From Planctomycetota bacterium (GTDB lineage Bacteria > Planctomycetota > Phycisphaerae > UBA1845 > UTPLA1), in the NCBI GenBank assembly GCA_003576905.1, contig QEVG01000021.1, forward strand, positions 19,667 to 83,666: a stretch of DNA of 64,000 bases, given 5' to 3'. Shown in pieces: positions 16,499 through 25,024 of this stretch. The number at the start of each line of letters is the position of its first letter. The first letter of the stretch is position 1. The notes beneath the pieces are model-generated. The model searched no databases. It had not been told where the DNA came from and worked only from the letters and a program-made list of their open reading frames with translations. The position numbers and the translations under genes were made by a program.

Positions 16499-16981
16499 AT
16501 GATTTCCGGCGTGACACCCGATGACGAGAAGCTCATGGCCGCGCTGAGGGAGGGCGCCCTGCTCCCGCGCATCTTCGCGCACGCCGAGCGCCAGTACCCG
16601 CGCGAATGCTGCGGGATGATCCACCGCTCCGGCATCCTGCGAATCTGCGACAATGCCATCGACCGCCTTCACGCGGCCGATCCCGAATCGTTTCCGCGCT
16701 CGTCGCGCAATGGCTACGCATTCGATTTCGATGATCTTCGCTGCCTGGTCGAGTCCCTCGACACGCCCGATCCGGTGCGCGTCGTCTATCACGCCCATCC
16801 GGATTCAGGTTCGGCGCTGAGTCAGGCGGACATCGCGGCGGCACTCATCGACGGAGTCCACGTCTACCCGACGCTCATGCACCTGGTCATCGCCGTGTCA
16901 AAAGGCCGCGCCATCGAAGCCGGCCTCCACGAACCGGCGCCGGGCGGATACATCGAGCGCGCACGATTTTTCCCCCGTTAG
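16499..16981 (+). CDS. JAMM/MPN-domain metalloprotease (Mov34 family)
   Basis: 160 residues with a complete JAMM zinc site: Glu36 (YPRECCG) and H-x-H-x7-S-x2-D as His98, His100, Ser108 and Asp111 in HAHPDSGSALSQAD. Bacterial stand-alone members usually cleave after the Gly-Gly end of ubiquitin-like sulfur carriers or remove conjugates; the substrate here is unknown. The ATG at 16499 has GAGG at 16484-16487. An upstream in-frame GTG (16448) gives a low-quality extension. Same strand as mcsAB, 77 bases downstream; a shared transcript is possible. Confidence 0.87.
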   Translation: MISGVTPDDEKLMAALREGALLPRIFAHAERQYPRECCGMIHRSGILRICDNAIDRLHAADPESFPRSSRNGYAFDFDDLRCLVESLDTPDPVRVVYHAHPDSGSALSQADIAAALIDGVHVYPTLMHLVIAVSKGRAIEAGLHEPAPGGYIERARFFPR

Positions 16982-17189
16982 CCTGTGCGGCAGGTTGGCA
17001 AACGGGAGACGTGTTTCCTCCGTCGGCCGGAATAGGCGGGATTCTGACGTAAAATACGGCTAATTAACGAGTTACATTTCCATCGGGCCACGGAGTTCGA
17101 ATCTCTCAGCCTCTCCGGTTATCTTGTATCTTGCTGTCCTTGCAGAAGTTGGAGTAAGCCGTTTCCATTTCTCCACCTGCGGAAAGGGC

Positions 17190-17219
17190 TTGCAGTGCGG
17201 GAACTGGTTGCGGTAGTAT
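17190..17219 (+). promoter_or_regulatory. Possible promoter upstream of the HU/IHF gene
   Basis: TTGCAG (17190-17195) and TAGTAT (17214-17219) with an 18-base spacer. The 388 bases between the JAMM gene and this HU gene hold no convincing reading frame. The only other items I see are a T-arm-like tRNA fragment at 17091-17117 and an AT-rich patch near 17050-17075. Confidence 0.35.
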
Positions 17220-17369
17220 CAGTTACGTTAATCCCACGGATCGGCGAGGCGCCGGGCTGGCAAAGGAGAATCTCACGCGGCCCCCGAGAATCACATGCCT
17301 CGGCGATACCCGCACCTGTGATCCTTGTCTTTCGCAAAGCGTTGGCCTTGTTGAAGTAGGGTGCAAGTC

Positions 17370-17711
17370 ATGACCACCGTCACCAAGAAGGACCTGATTG
17401 ACCGAATCGCCGACCGGACCGGGAACAAGCGTGTGGTCGTGAAGCGCATCATTCAGAGCTTCCTCGACGACATTGTCGAAGAGCTCGGCAAGGGCAACCG
17501 TCTGGAGTTCCGTGATTTCGGCGTCTTTGAAAGCCGCGTTCGCGCCGCACGCGTCGCGCAGAATCCGAAAACGCTCGAGCGCGTCGAAGTTCCAGAGAAG
17601 CGCACTGTGAAGTTCAAGGTGGGCCGGATCATGAAGTTAAAGCTCGGCATTGATTCGGACCCGCCACCCAAGTCGACCAAGCCGGGCACGCACATTCCTT
17701 CAAGCACCTGA
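17370..17711 (+). CDS. HU/IHF family DNA-binding protein
   Basis: Small nucleoid protein that bends DNA. About 113 residues, against roughly 90 for HU. The core is clear: MTTVTKKDLIDRIADRTG, the dimerisation helices, then GNRLEFRDFGVFESRVR leading into the beta arm with RVAQNPKT, the DNA-minor-groove tip in the form found in IHF-like proteins, and RTVKFKVGRIMKLKL. It ends in a short Pro/Lys/Ser tail. The ATG at 17370 is preferred over a GTG at 17361 because an AGGG lies about 8 bases upstream. It stands alone between the JAMM and feo genes. Confidence 0.93.
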   Translation: MTTVTKKDLIDRIADRTGNKRVVVKRIIQSFLDDIVEELGKGNRLEFRDFGVFESRVRAARVAQNPKTLERVEVPEKRTVKFKVGRIMKLKLGIDSDPPPKSTKPGTHIPSST

Positions 17712-17883
17712 GTTCCGGCCTAACTACTGCCTGAAACACGGGATACGCGTCGAACATTCGCAGGGGTTGCAGCTACGCACATTTGGCGGAACCCGTCACG
17801 CCGCGGCTGCTTCGGACCCATTCACGCATCGGTGGGGCGGTTTGATCCTGTGCGATCATGGCCGCGATATTCCGCGGAAGTGA

Positions 17884-17911
17884 TTGACAGCCAAAAAAGA
17901 CATGCTATTCT
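17884..17911 (+). promoter_or_regulatory. Strong predicted promoter of feoAB
   Basis: A perfect -35 TTGACA (17884-17889), a 16-base A-rich spacer and a -10 TATTCT (17906-17911). Transcription would start near 17918, inside the palindrome at 17915-17933. Confidence 0.7.
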
Positions 17912-17914
17912 TTA

Positions 17915-17933
17915 ATTGAGAACGGGTCTCAAT
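17915..17933 (+). promoter_or_regulatory. Fur-box-like operator of feoAB
   Basis: A 19-bp palindrome with arms ATTGAGA and TCTCAAT around a 5-base centre. It agrees with the TTGAGAAT-n-ATTCTCAA form of Fur boxes except at three central positions. It sits just after the -10 of the feoAB promoter, where a bound repressor would block initiation. A Fur-family regulator is inferred and none is encoded in the window. Confidence 0.6.
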
Positions 17934-17996
17934 TAGCCGCCTCGGACGGCGGGGCCCGCGTGTGCACAACGGTGTGCCCATAAAGGACTTAAAACC

Positions 17997-18254
17997 GTGG
18001 CAGCTATATCCAAGTTCGCCGCCGCCGTTCGATCGCTCGCCGATCTGATCCCCGGCCAGCGGGCCCGCGTCGCCGCCGTGTCCGGGCCGGCCGCCAGTCG
18101 CAACCGCCTCCTGGAAATGGGTCTCACGCGTGGCACTGTCATCGAGTTGATCCGTGTCGCCCCGTTGGGCGATCCCATCGAGCTTGAACTTCGCGGTTAC
18201 CGCCTCAGCGTGCGAAGGGCCGAAGCCGCCAACGTCTCCATCGAGTCGGCTTGA
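17997..18254 (+). CDS. feoA: Ferrous iron transport protein A
   Basis: 85-residue SH3-like cytoplasmic partner of FeoB. The family core is visible: LIPGQRARVAAVSG, the SRNRLLEMGLTRGTVIELI motif that defines FeoA, and ELELRGYRLSVRRAEAANV. The start is GTG at 17997 with AAAGGA 9 bases upstream. feoB follows after 19 bases on the same strand. Likely iron-regulated through the upstream palindrome. Confidence 0.94.
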   Translation: MAAISKFAAAVRSLADLIPGQRARVAAVSGPAASRNRLLEMGLTRGTVIELIRVAPLGDPIELELRGYRLSVRRAEAANVSIESA

Positions 18255-18273
18255 CGGACGAATCCGGCGCTGC

Positions 18274-20538
18274 GTGACTCAATCTCCAACAACCTCGCTC
18301 CAGATCGCCGTCGCGGGCAACCCAAACTCCGGCAAGACCACTCTCTTTAACGCCCTCACCGGCCTGCGCATGAAGGTCGGGAACTACCCCGGCGTAACCG
18401 TCGAAAAACGCGAAGGTCCGCTCACCGGCACAAACGCCGTTCTGCTGGACCTGCCCGGCGTTTACAGCCTCTCCGCGCGGTCGCCCGACGAAGAGATCGC
18501 ACGCGACGTCCTCCAGGGACGCATCCCGGGCGTGCGCCGGCCCGACGTCGTCCTGCTCGTCCTTGATGCCGCCAACCTCGAACGCAACCTCTACCTTGCG
18601 ACCCAGATTCTCGACTTCGGCGCGCCCGTCGTCATCGCCCTCAACATGATCGACGTCGCCCGCCGCCGCGGCGTGGTCATCGATCACGCCGCCCTGGCCC
18701 GCCTTCTCGGCGTGCCCGTCATTCCCACCGTCGCCAGCGAGGGCGAAGGGCTTGATGCCATAAGAAAGGCACTTACGAGCTGCGCCGAGCGCCCGCCCGC
18801 GCGCCGGCCCTGGAGCCTGCCGCCCGCCTTCGAGGCCGCCGTCGAGGCCGTCGCCGCCGTCATGCGGCGGTCCGCCGCCGTGCCGCCGCGCGCCGTCTCC
18901 GCCGGGGCGCTCCTCTGGCTTATGGACTACCTTTCCGGCGACGCTCCCAGCCGCCGCTCCGCCGAGCGCTTCCTTGGCCGCCTCAGTTCGTCGGACGCCG
19001 CCGCGCTGCGTGCCGCCGCCGAGGCCCTCGCCGCCGAACTCCCCGACGCCGCCGCCACCGCGATCGAAGCCCGCTACGAGTGGATCGCCGGCATCGCCGC
19101 CCAGGTCGTCTCAGCGCCCCCGACCGCCGCGCGGCCCGGCGAAGGCGCCACCGACCGCATCGACCGCTATCTCACCCATCGCGTCATCGGACCGGTTTTC
19201 TTCGCCGCCGTCATGTTCGTCCTCTTCCTGTCCATCTTCGCCTGGGCCCAGCCGCTCATGGCGCTGATCGAGTTCGCGCAGAATGCCGTCGCCGGGCTCG
19301 TCGGCGACCGCATGTCCGAAGGGCCGCTGCGCTCCCTCATGACCGACGGCGTCATCGCCGGCGTGGGCGCGGTGGTCGCCTTCTTCCCGCAGATTTGCAT
19401 CCTGTTTCTCTGCCTCGGCGTTCTTGAAGACTCCGGCTACATGGCCCGCGCCGCCTTCATCATGGACCGGGTCATGAGCCGGGTCGGCCTGCACGGCAAG
19501 AGCTTCATCCCCCTGCTTTCCAGTTACGCCTGCGCCATACCGGGAATTCTCGCCACGCGGACCATCGAGGACCGCCGCGATCGCTTCACGACCATCATGG
19601 TCGCCCCGCTCATGAGTTGCTCGGCCCGCCTCCCGGTGTACATCATCGTCATCGGCGCGGTCTTCGGAGATCGCCCCTGGCTCGCCGCCGGCGTCATGTT
19701 CTCCATGTACGCCCTGGGCACCCTGACGGCACTGGCGATGGCCCTTCTGTTCAAGAAGACCCTTTTTGCAGGGCCGCGACCGCCGTTCATCATGGAGCTG
19801 CCGCCGTATCACCTGCCGAGGCTCTCGGCATTGCTCCGGACGACCTGGGACCGCAGCAAGCTCTTTCTCACCAACGCCGGCACGACGATCTTCGCCGTCT
19901 GCGTCGTGATATGGGCCTTGTCTTACTTTCCCCGCACCGACGAACAGGACTTTTCCCCCGAAGTCCGCGCCCGTCTCGCCGCGCTCGACGCCGCCGGCCC
20001 CGCGCCGTCCGCTGCATCACCCCGTGTGGGTGACGGCGCATCTCACGCCGCGCGGACCGCCGACCCCTCATTGTTATCACAATCCTCCGAATCCCGCGCG
20101 AATCTCATCGCCGCCGAGCGCCTCCGACTGAGCTGCCTCGGCCGGCTCGGCCGCTTTCTCGAACCCGCCATCGAACCGCTCGGTTTCGACTGGCGCATCG
20201 GGGTCGGCATCCTCTCGTCGTTTCTGGCCCGCGAAGTGTTCGTCGGCACGATCGGAATCACCTTCGCCGTCGGCGAGGCCGATGAGGAGTCCGTCGCCCT
20301 GCGCGAAAAACTTGCCACCGCCGTCTGGCCCGACGGCCGACCCGTCCTGACGCCCGTCACCGGAGTCGGCCTGATGGTGTTCTACGTCCTCGCCTGTCAG
20401 TGCATCAGCACCCTCGCCGTCGTCCGCAAGGAGACCGGCTCCTGGCGCTGGCCCGCCCTGATGTTCGCCTACATGTCGGTGCTGGCGTACGTTGGCGCCT
20501 TTCTGGTTTTTCAGATAGGTGCTCGCGCACTGGGTTAG
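18274..20538 (+). CDS. feoB: Ferrous iron transporter FeoB
   Basis: About 754 residues; GTP-dependent Fe(II) importer in the inner membrane. The N-terminal G-domain shows G1 GNPNSGKTT, the G2 region VEKREG, G3 DLPGVYSL, G4 NMID and a G5-like VASEGEG. The membrane part follows, with two gate repeats (FLCLGVLEDSGYMARAAFIMD and the C-terminal LAREVFVGTIG). I chose the GTG at 18274, which makes the protein start TQSPTTSLQIAVAGN; longer readings overlap feoA. A loop of about 50 residues (PAPSAASPRVGDGASHAART and neighbours) rich in Ala and Ser looks inserted between membrane segments. The last four bases overlap the stop of the converging gene. No FeoC is seen. Confidence 0.96.
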   Translation: MTQSPTTSLQIAVAGNPNSGKTTLFNALTGLRMKVGNYPGVTVEKREGPLTGTNAVLLDLPGVYSLSARSPDEEIARDVLQGRIPGVRRPDVVLLVLDAANLERNLYLATQILDFGAPVVIALNMIDVARRRGVVIDHAALARLLGVPVIPTVASEGEGLDAIRKALTSCAERPPARRPWSLPPAFEAAVEAVAAVMRRSAAVPPRAVSAGALLWLMDYLSGDAPSRRSAERFLGRLSSSDAAALRAAAEALAAELPDAAATAIEARYEWIAGIAAQVVSAPPTAARPGEGATDRIDRYLTHRVIGPVFFAAVMFVLFLSIFAWAQPLMALIEFAQNAVAGLVGDRMSEGPLRSLMTDGVIAGVGAVVAFFPQICILFLCLGVLEDSGYMARAAFIMDRVMSRVGLHGKSFIPLLSSYACAIPGILATRTIEDRRDRFTTIMVAPLMSCSARLPVYIIVIGAVFGDRPWLAAGVMFSMYALGTLTALAMALLFKKTLFAGPRPPFIMELPPYHLPRLSALLRTTWDRSKLFLTNAGTTIFAVCVVIWALSYFPRTDEQDFSPEVRARLAALDAAGPAPSAASPRVGDGASHAARTADPSLLSQSSESRANLIAAERLRLSCLGRLGRFLEPAIEPLGFDWRIGVGILSSFLAREVFVGTIGITFAVGEADEESVALREKLATAVWPDGRPVLTPVTGVGLMVFYVLACQCISTLAVVRKETGSWRWPALMFAYMSVLAYVGAFLVFQIGARALG

Positions 20539-21962
20539 CAGACCGTGGCGTCGGTCTGCGAAGGTTGAACTTCCTGCGTGCACGCGCCCCACGCTTTCGG
20601 AGACGCCGATAGTGTCCACACCAGGACACCCGCGACACCCGCCGCGCACCACACCCCCGGCGGAATCCCCAGCCACGTCCGATGCAGCGCCGCCCTCAGC
20701 GACTCCTCCCACGGCGCCGGCCACACCCAGAACACGTTGATCCCCGCGCACGCCGCCAGCACGCCCAATCCGATCCATGCCCGCCGCGCCGGACTCATCG
20801 CCCACGCCCAGGACGCCACCGCGGGATACAGGTACCGCTCGTGCATCTGCGTCGATAGCACGAAAAACGCCAGCGGAATCACGCACGCCGCCCACCGCAG
20901 CGATGCGTCGTCCGCCTTCCGCCGCCACACCGAGACGCACACGAAGCCCGTCACGCCGAGAAACGCAGCCACGCCGATCTGCCGCGCTGTCAGTCCCAGC
21001 GCAACCGGCCGATCGTCGCGGGCATAATGCGCCAGCAGATCGCCCTCCAGGTGAGACTCCAGCAGCGGCCGGCCGAGAAACCACGCCGAAAACCCGTTCA
21101 GGTGCGTCAGCGGATAATAAGCCGGCGCGCCGGTGTACGCCTCTCGCACCCCGCCCAGGGCCCCCCGAAAAGGAGCGATCACCGCAAGCGCGATGACCGC
21201 CGCGACCGCCCCTGCGCCGAGCATCTGCCGCCCGCCCGCCGCGCGCGGCCGCAACGTCGCAAGGACCCACAGCGGCGCGAAGATACACGCCTGCGGCTTG
21301 ATCAGCACCGCCAGCGCCGCGAATCCCCACATCGGCGTCATGCGCCGACCCAACGCCGCCTCGAGCGAAAAGAGGACCGCCAGCGCCGGCAGCGCGTCGA
21401 CCGCTCCCCATGCGGCCGAGTTATGCCACACGTTTGGCAGCAGCACATAAACGAGGCCGACGGCTCCCGCGAAGTGTAGCGGCGCGCGCCGCCGTGCGAA
21501 GTAGTACAGCGCCAGCCCCGCCGCCAGGTCCGCCGCCATCGCCGGCCACTTGAACAGCGTGTACGCCGCCCGCGCCGCGCGGCTCTCTTCCCGCCGCGCC
21601 ACCTCACCAAGCACTTCTTCGTCCAGCGGACGCCCGGTCACGACGCCGTACGCCCCGGCCAGCCACCGGCAGATCAGGTTCTGCACCGGCGGGTAGTTCG
21701 ACAGCCGCTTCGGCCCGGCGGGCGTCTCGATCACGTCATAGACGTGCGCCAGCCCCCGGTCCCGCGCCACCATCCCCCAGACGATGAACTGCTCCTGATC
21801 GTGAAGAAACCCCGGCGAGCCCATCAGCGGCAGTCGCGCCGCCAGTCCGGCGACGACGATCACCAGCGGCCACGCGAAGATCGCGGCGGCCGCGCCGCCC
21901 GAAAAGACCGGCCGACTCATTCTCGGTGAGGAAGGGCCTTCAGAAGGGGTCTGTGGCGGCAT
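20535..21962 (-). CDS. GT-C type membrane mannosyl/glucosyltransferase-like protein
   Basis: About 475 residues with some ten membrane helices. Motifs shared by bacterial ALG6/PIG-M-like and related transferases are visible: an acidic first loop (GFLHDQEQF), NYPPVQNLI, a WHNSAAWGAVDALPAL block, the KPQACIFAP motif and STQMHERYLYPAVA. Such enzymes use lipid-linked sugars. Several starts are possible (22007, 21962, 21920) and none has a good ribosome-binding site; I give 21962. Diverges from motA and converges on feoB with overlapping stop codons. Acceptor unknown. Confidence 0.78.
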   Translation of the reverse strand: MPPQTPSEGPSSPRMSRPVFSGGAAAAIFAWPLVIVVAGLAARLPLMGSPGFLHDQEQFIVWGMVARDRGLAHVYDVIETPAGPKRLSNYPPVQNLICRWLAGAYGVVTGRPLDEEVLGEVARREESRAARAAYTLFKWPAMAADLAAGLALYYFARRRAPLHFAGAVGLVYVLLPNVWHNSAAWGAVDALPALAVLFSLEAALGRRMTPMWGFAALAVLIKPQACIFAPLWVLATLRPRAAGGRQMLGAGAVAAVIALAVIAPFRGALGGVREAYTGAPAYYPLTHLNGFSAWFLGRPLLESHLEGDLLAHYARDDRPVALGLTARQIGVAAFLGVTGFVCVSVWRRKADDASLRWAACVIPLAFFVLSTQMHERYLYPAVASWAWAMSPARRAWIGLGVLAACAGINVFWVWPAPWEESLRAALHRTWLGIPPGVWCAAGVAGVLVWTLSASPKAWGACTQEVQPSQTDATVC

Positions 21963-22159
21963 TGCGCCGCAGTTTATCGGCCCGATCGCGCGAGAAGAAG
22001 TCGCCATCGGCGCTAATATCGAGCCTAATGGACCGTCCCTCGCGCACCGATGAATCCAGCGCGGCATGCCCGTAAAAGGCCCGCACAAGGCGGCGTGACG
22101 ACAGCCTGTTTCGGCCGATCCCCGGCCCGCGGCCGGGCATTTTCGGGAGAGCGTTCGGA

Positions 22160-22936
22160 GTGGATCTTGCAACACTGATCGGCTTCGTGGCCAGTGTCGG
22201 CCTCTTTGCGTGGGCCATCGTCAGCGGCTCCGGCGGAAACGTCGGCGGCTTCTGGGATACCCCCTCGATCATCATCGTGATCGGCGGCGGCATCAGCACC
22301 ACGCTGCTCTCCGTCCGCCTCGAAAGATTCCTGTCCCTGGCGAAGGTGATGAAAAACGCCTTCTTTTCTCGGCTTCAGTCCCCCGAAGCCATGATCCGAA
22401 CGCTCGTCGGCTTCTCCGAAGTTGCACGCCGCGAGGGCATTCTCGCCCTTCAAAGCCAGGTCGAGAAAGTCGAAAATCCCTTCATCGCCAACGGCCTCCA
22501 GATGATCGTCGACGGCACCGACGCCGAGACCGTCAAGACCCTCACCCAGTACGAAATGGACTCGATCGACATGCGCCATGCCGAGGGCAAGCAGGTCATC
22601 GACCTCCTCGGCAAGTATGGCCCGGCCTACGGCATGATCGGCACCCTCGTCGGCCTCGTCATCATGCTTCAGAACATGGACGATCCCAAGAAGATCGGGC
22701 CTGGCATGGCCGTCGCCATTCTCACAACGCTCTACGGCGCGATCATTGCCAATATGATCTGCCTCCCCATTGCCGACAAGCTCAACATCCGGCACGGCCA
22801 GGAAATGCTCGCCCTCACCATTGCCCAGGCCGGCATCCTCGGTATCCAGGCCGGCGACAATCCGCGCGTCCTCGAAATGAAACTCGCCGCCTTCCTCGAC
22901 CCCAAGAAGCGGGCCGCGCTGGGCGACAAGAAATAG
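22160..22936 (+). CDS. motA: Flagellar motor stator protein MotA
   Basis: Ion-channel subunit of the flagellar stator in the inner membrane. 258 residues with four membrane helices. Family features: GGFWDTPSIIIVIGG, a large cytoplasmic loop with charged residues (QVEKVENPFIANGLQMIVDG) and the MotA signature GKYGPAYGMIGTLVGLVIML with its conserved proline. GTG start at 22160 preceded by GGGAGAG. motB follows 12 bases later, so the two form an operon. Other flagellar genes are not in the window. Confidence 0.95.
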   Translation: MDLATLIGFVASVGLFAWAIVSGSGGNVGGFWDTPSIIIVIGGGISTTLLSVRLERFLSLAKVMKNAFFSRLQSPEAMIRTLVGFSEVARREGILALQSQVEKVENPFIANGLQMIVDGTDAETVKTLTQYEMDSIDMRHAEGKQVIDLLGKYGPAYGMIGTLVGLVIMLQNMDDPKKIGPGMAVAILTTLYGAIIANMICLPIADKLNIRHGQEMLALTIAQAGILGIQAGDNPRVLEMKLAAFLDPKKRAALGDKK

Positions 22937-22948
22937 CGGCAGGCACCT

Positions 22949-23722
22949 ATGGCCCTCAAGAAGCAGGAAGCACCCGCCGGCGCTCCGGAGTGGATCGTCA
23001 CCTACGGCGACATGATGTCGCTCCTGCTCTGCTTCTTCATTCTCCTCGCCGCCTTCGCCAACTTCGACAAGCAGGACAAGATGTTCATGACCGCCATCGA
23101 GTCCATCCGCGAGGCCCTCGGTTCGCCGGGGCAGCACGGCTGGCTTCAAGCCGATGAGATCGACTTCAAATCCCTGATGATCCTTCTCGAAAGCCTGATC
23201 CCGCCCGACCGCCCGAAGGACCAGGGCTACAGCGATCAGCCCGGCACGGACGGCAGGTTCTACCGCGTGAAAAGCGTCCGCGAGGGTCTCGAGGTCATTG
23301 TCGGCGGGCCTATCGCCTTCGATCGGTTCAGCGCCCGCATTGAGCCGGACATGGACCGCGTCCTGGCGCGCCTCGCCCCCGAGCTGATCGGAAAGAACAA
23401 CAAGATCGACATCCGCGGCCACGCCACCAACGAGCCGCTTCCGCTCGACTCCCCTTACAAGGACGCCATCGATCTCGGCTATGCCCGCGCCCGCGCCGTG
23501 CGCGACCGGCTCGTCGAGCTGGGCATCGACTCGCGCACGATTCGCGTCGCCTCCGCCGGCTGTTACGAACCCGTGGCCGACAAGACCTTCATCGACGCCC
23601 GGCGCGCCGCGAACCGCCGCGTCGAGATCATCATCACCCAGGCTCTCCGATCGGAATACCGCCCCGAGCCTCTCCCCGAGGACGCCGCGGCCCCGGCACC
23701 CGCTTCCGCCCCCGCGAAGTAA
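22949..23722 (+). CDS. motB: Flagellar motor stator protein MotB (OmpA domain)
   Basis: 257 residues. A short N-terminus precedes one membrane helix, TYGDMMSLLLCFFILLAAF, whose Asp21 is the ion-binding residue. A linker with the plug region and a C-terminal OmpA-like peptidoglycan-binding domain follow (IDIRGHATNEPLPLD, GYARARAVRDRLVELGI, DARRAANRRVEIIIT). An Ala/Pro-rich tail ends the protein. It anchors the stator to the wall. In an operon with motA. The final codons GCG AAG TAA form one arm of a hairpin with the end of the converging gene. Confidence 0.95.
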   Translation: MALKKQEAPAGAPEWIVTYGDMMSLLLCFFILLAAFANFDKQDKMFMTAIESIREALGSPGQHGWLQADEIDFKSLMILLESLIPPDRPKDQGYSDQPGTDGRFYRVKSVREGLEVIVGGPIAFDRFSARIEPDMDRVLARLAPELIGKNNKIDIRGHATNEPLPLDSPYKDAIDLGYARARAVRDRLVELGIDSRTIRVASAGCYEPVADKTFIDARRAANRRVEIIITQALRSEYRPEPLPEDAAAPAPASAPAK

Positions 23723-23740
23723 TCGCCCCGCTTACTTCGC
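23714..23740. terminator. Bidirectional hairpin spanning both stop codons of motB and the converging gene
   Basis: GCGAAGTAA (23714-23722) and TTACTTCGC (23732-23740) form a perfect 9-bp stem around a 9-base loop. Each arm consists of the last two codons and the stop of one of the two genes, both of which end Ala-Lys-stop. There is no T-run. The symmetry suits a shared terminator or 3'-end structure. Confidence 0.5.
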
Positions 23741-25024
23741 CGTTGGTCCGCACAGCGCCGAAGCCCCCAGCAGCGATCGAATGCCGCCGCTCTGCCCCAG
23801 GTAGCGCATGCGCAGTGCCGCCGTTCCGGTGCCCAGCTCCCGCGCCCGGCCCGCCGTCCGGTCCACGATTCCGACGGCCCGCCGATACTCATCAATCCCG
23901 CAGTGCCCCCGCCCCGCGCCCGCCGCCAGGTAGCGCGCGATCCAGTCCGCCGTGCAGACCGCCGCGAGCAGCGCCGTCACGCCGTTCAGAACCGCCCAGC
24001 CGTAGTAACCTGCCCCAAACGCCGTGCCGCTGAGAATCCGCATCCGTACATACCGCGTCACGAGTTCCTCAGCCGCCTCTCGCGCTTCTTCATCCAGTGC
24101 CACCTCCGGCACGGCCTCGAGCATCGGCGCGCCTGCCCCCGGAATGATCTCCGGCGAGCGGCCTTCGCCCACGGCCAGCCGCCGCGAACGCTGGAGCTGT
24201 CCCCACCGATACCGCAGCCCGGAAAAATACGACATCCGCGCCTGTTCAAATGAGATGTACGCGCAGTGCGAAAACACGCTCATCCGCAAGAGTTTCATCT
24301 GCCGGCCCGTAGGGCAGGGCGGCGACGCTGCCTCGCGCAGTGCCTCCGGCAGGTCCGACAGGAGCAGGTCCAGTAGCTCGATGAACCGCTCCGCGCGGAG
24401 CTTCTCCAGCTTCGCCCCGCTCAGCGTCTCCACAAGAATCGCCACGCCCGTCAGCCGCTCGCCAAGTGACCGGTTCATGTCACGCAGCCACCGATCCAGC
24501 CGATCCACCAGCGCCTTGTGCTCCGCCACCGACATCTCCCGGCCCTCGCGCAGCAGCAGGGGACCCCCGCGCTCCGCGAACCAGAGCCGCTCCGCCTCGT
24601 CCAGCGCCCCGGACAGCCGTATCACCTCTCCGCGATGTGCCGACAGCCCCGATCCCCGGCTCGCCGCCGCGCTCGGACAGTCGAACCGGATCGTCGTCCG
24701 CAGCGCGTCCCCCTCGCGGTTCAGCGAAAACGGATAAAGGCGGCATGCCAATGGCTTGGCATCTTCTCCATGTTCCTCGTGTATGCGGCATCGGCCCGCC
24801 GCGCTCAGAAAAACGCACGCCCCGTCCGCGCCGTGGTTCAGCACCGTCTCCCGGCCCAGCTTCACATACGGCGGACCCGCGATCTGTCCCGTCCAGTTCT
24901 GCCCGTCGATAAGCGCGATGTCCCGACGCGTCAGATGAACGACCAGCTCCCGGCAGCAGTTCGTGCAGCCGTGACAATCCCAGTGCTGAGGCTTCAGTTC
25001 CGTGAAAAGGACGGGCAGCTTCAT
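23732..25024 (-). CDS. YkgJ/FliB-type cysteine-cluster protein
   Basis: 430 residues. The N-terminal third carries a cysteine cluster of the YkgJ/zinc-iron chelating family: CHGCTNCC, then GACVF, CRIHE and KPLACRLYPF. The remainder is helical and has no known motif I recognise. The flagellin lysine N-methylase FliB has a comparable cysteine cluster. The gene converges on motAB, so a role in flagellar protein modification is possible but unproven. The start overlaps the stop of the upstream deacetylase (ATGA), so both are made from one message. Metal or cluster bound is unknown. Confidence 0.75.
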   Translation of the reverse strand: MKLPVLFTELKPQHWDCHGCTNCCRELVVHLTRRDIALIDGQNWTGQIAGPPYVKLGRETVLNHGADGACVFLSAAGRCRIHEEHGEDAKPLACRLYPFSLNREGDALRTTIRFDCPSAAASRGSGLSAHRGEVIRLSGALDEAERLWFAERGGPLLLREGREMSVAEHKALVDRLDRWLRDMNRSLGERLTGVAILVETLSGAKLEKLRAERFIELLDLLLSDLPEALREAASPPCPTGRQMKLLRMSVFSHCAYISFEQARMSYFSGLRYRWGQLQRSRRLAVGEGRSPEIIPGAGAPMLEAVPEVALDEEAREAAEELVTRYVRMRILSGTAFGAGYYGWAVLNGVTALLAAVCTADWIARYLAAGAGRGHCGIDEYRRAVGIVDRTAGRARELGTGTAALRMRYLGQSGGIRSLLGASALCGPTAK

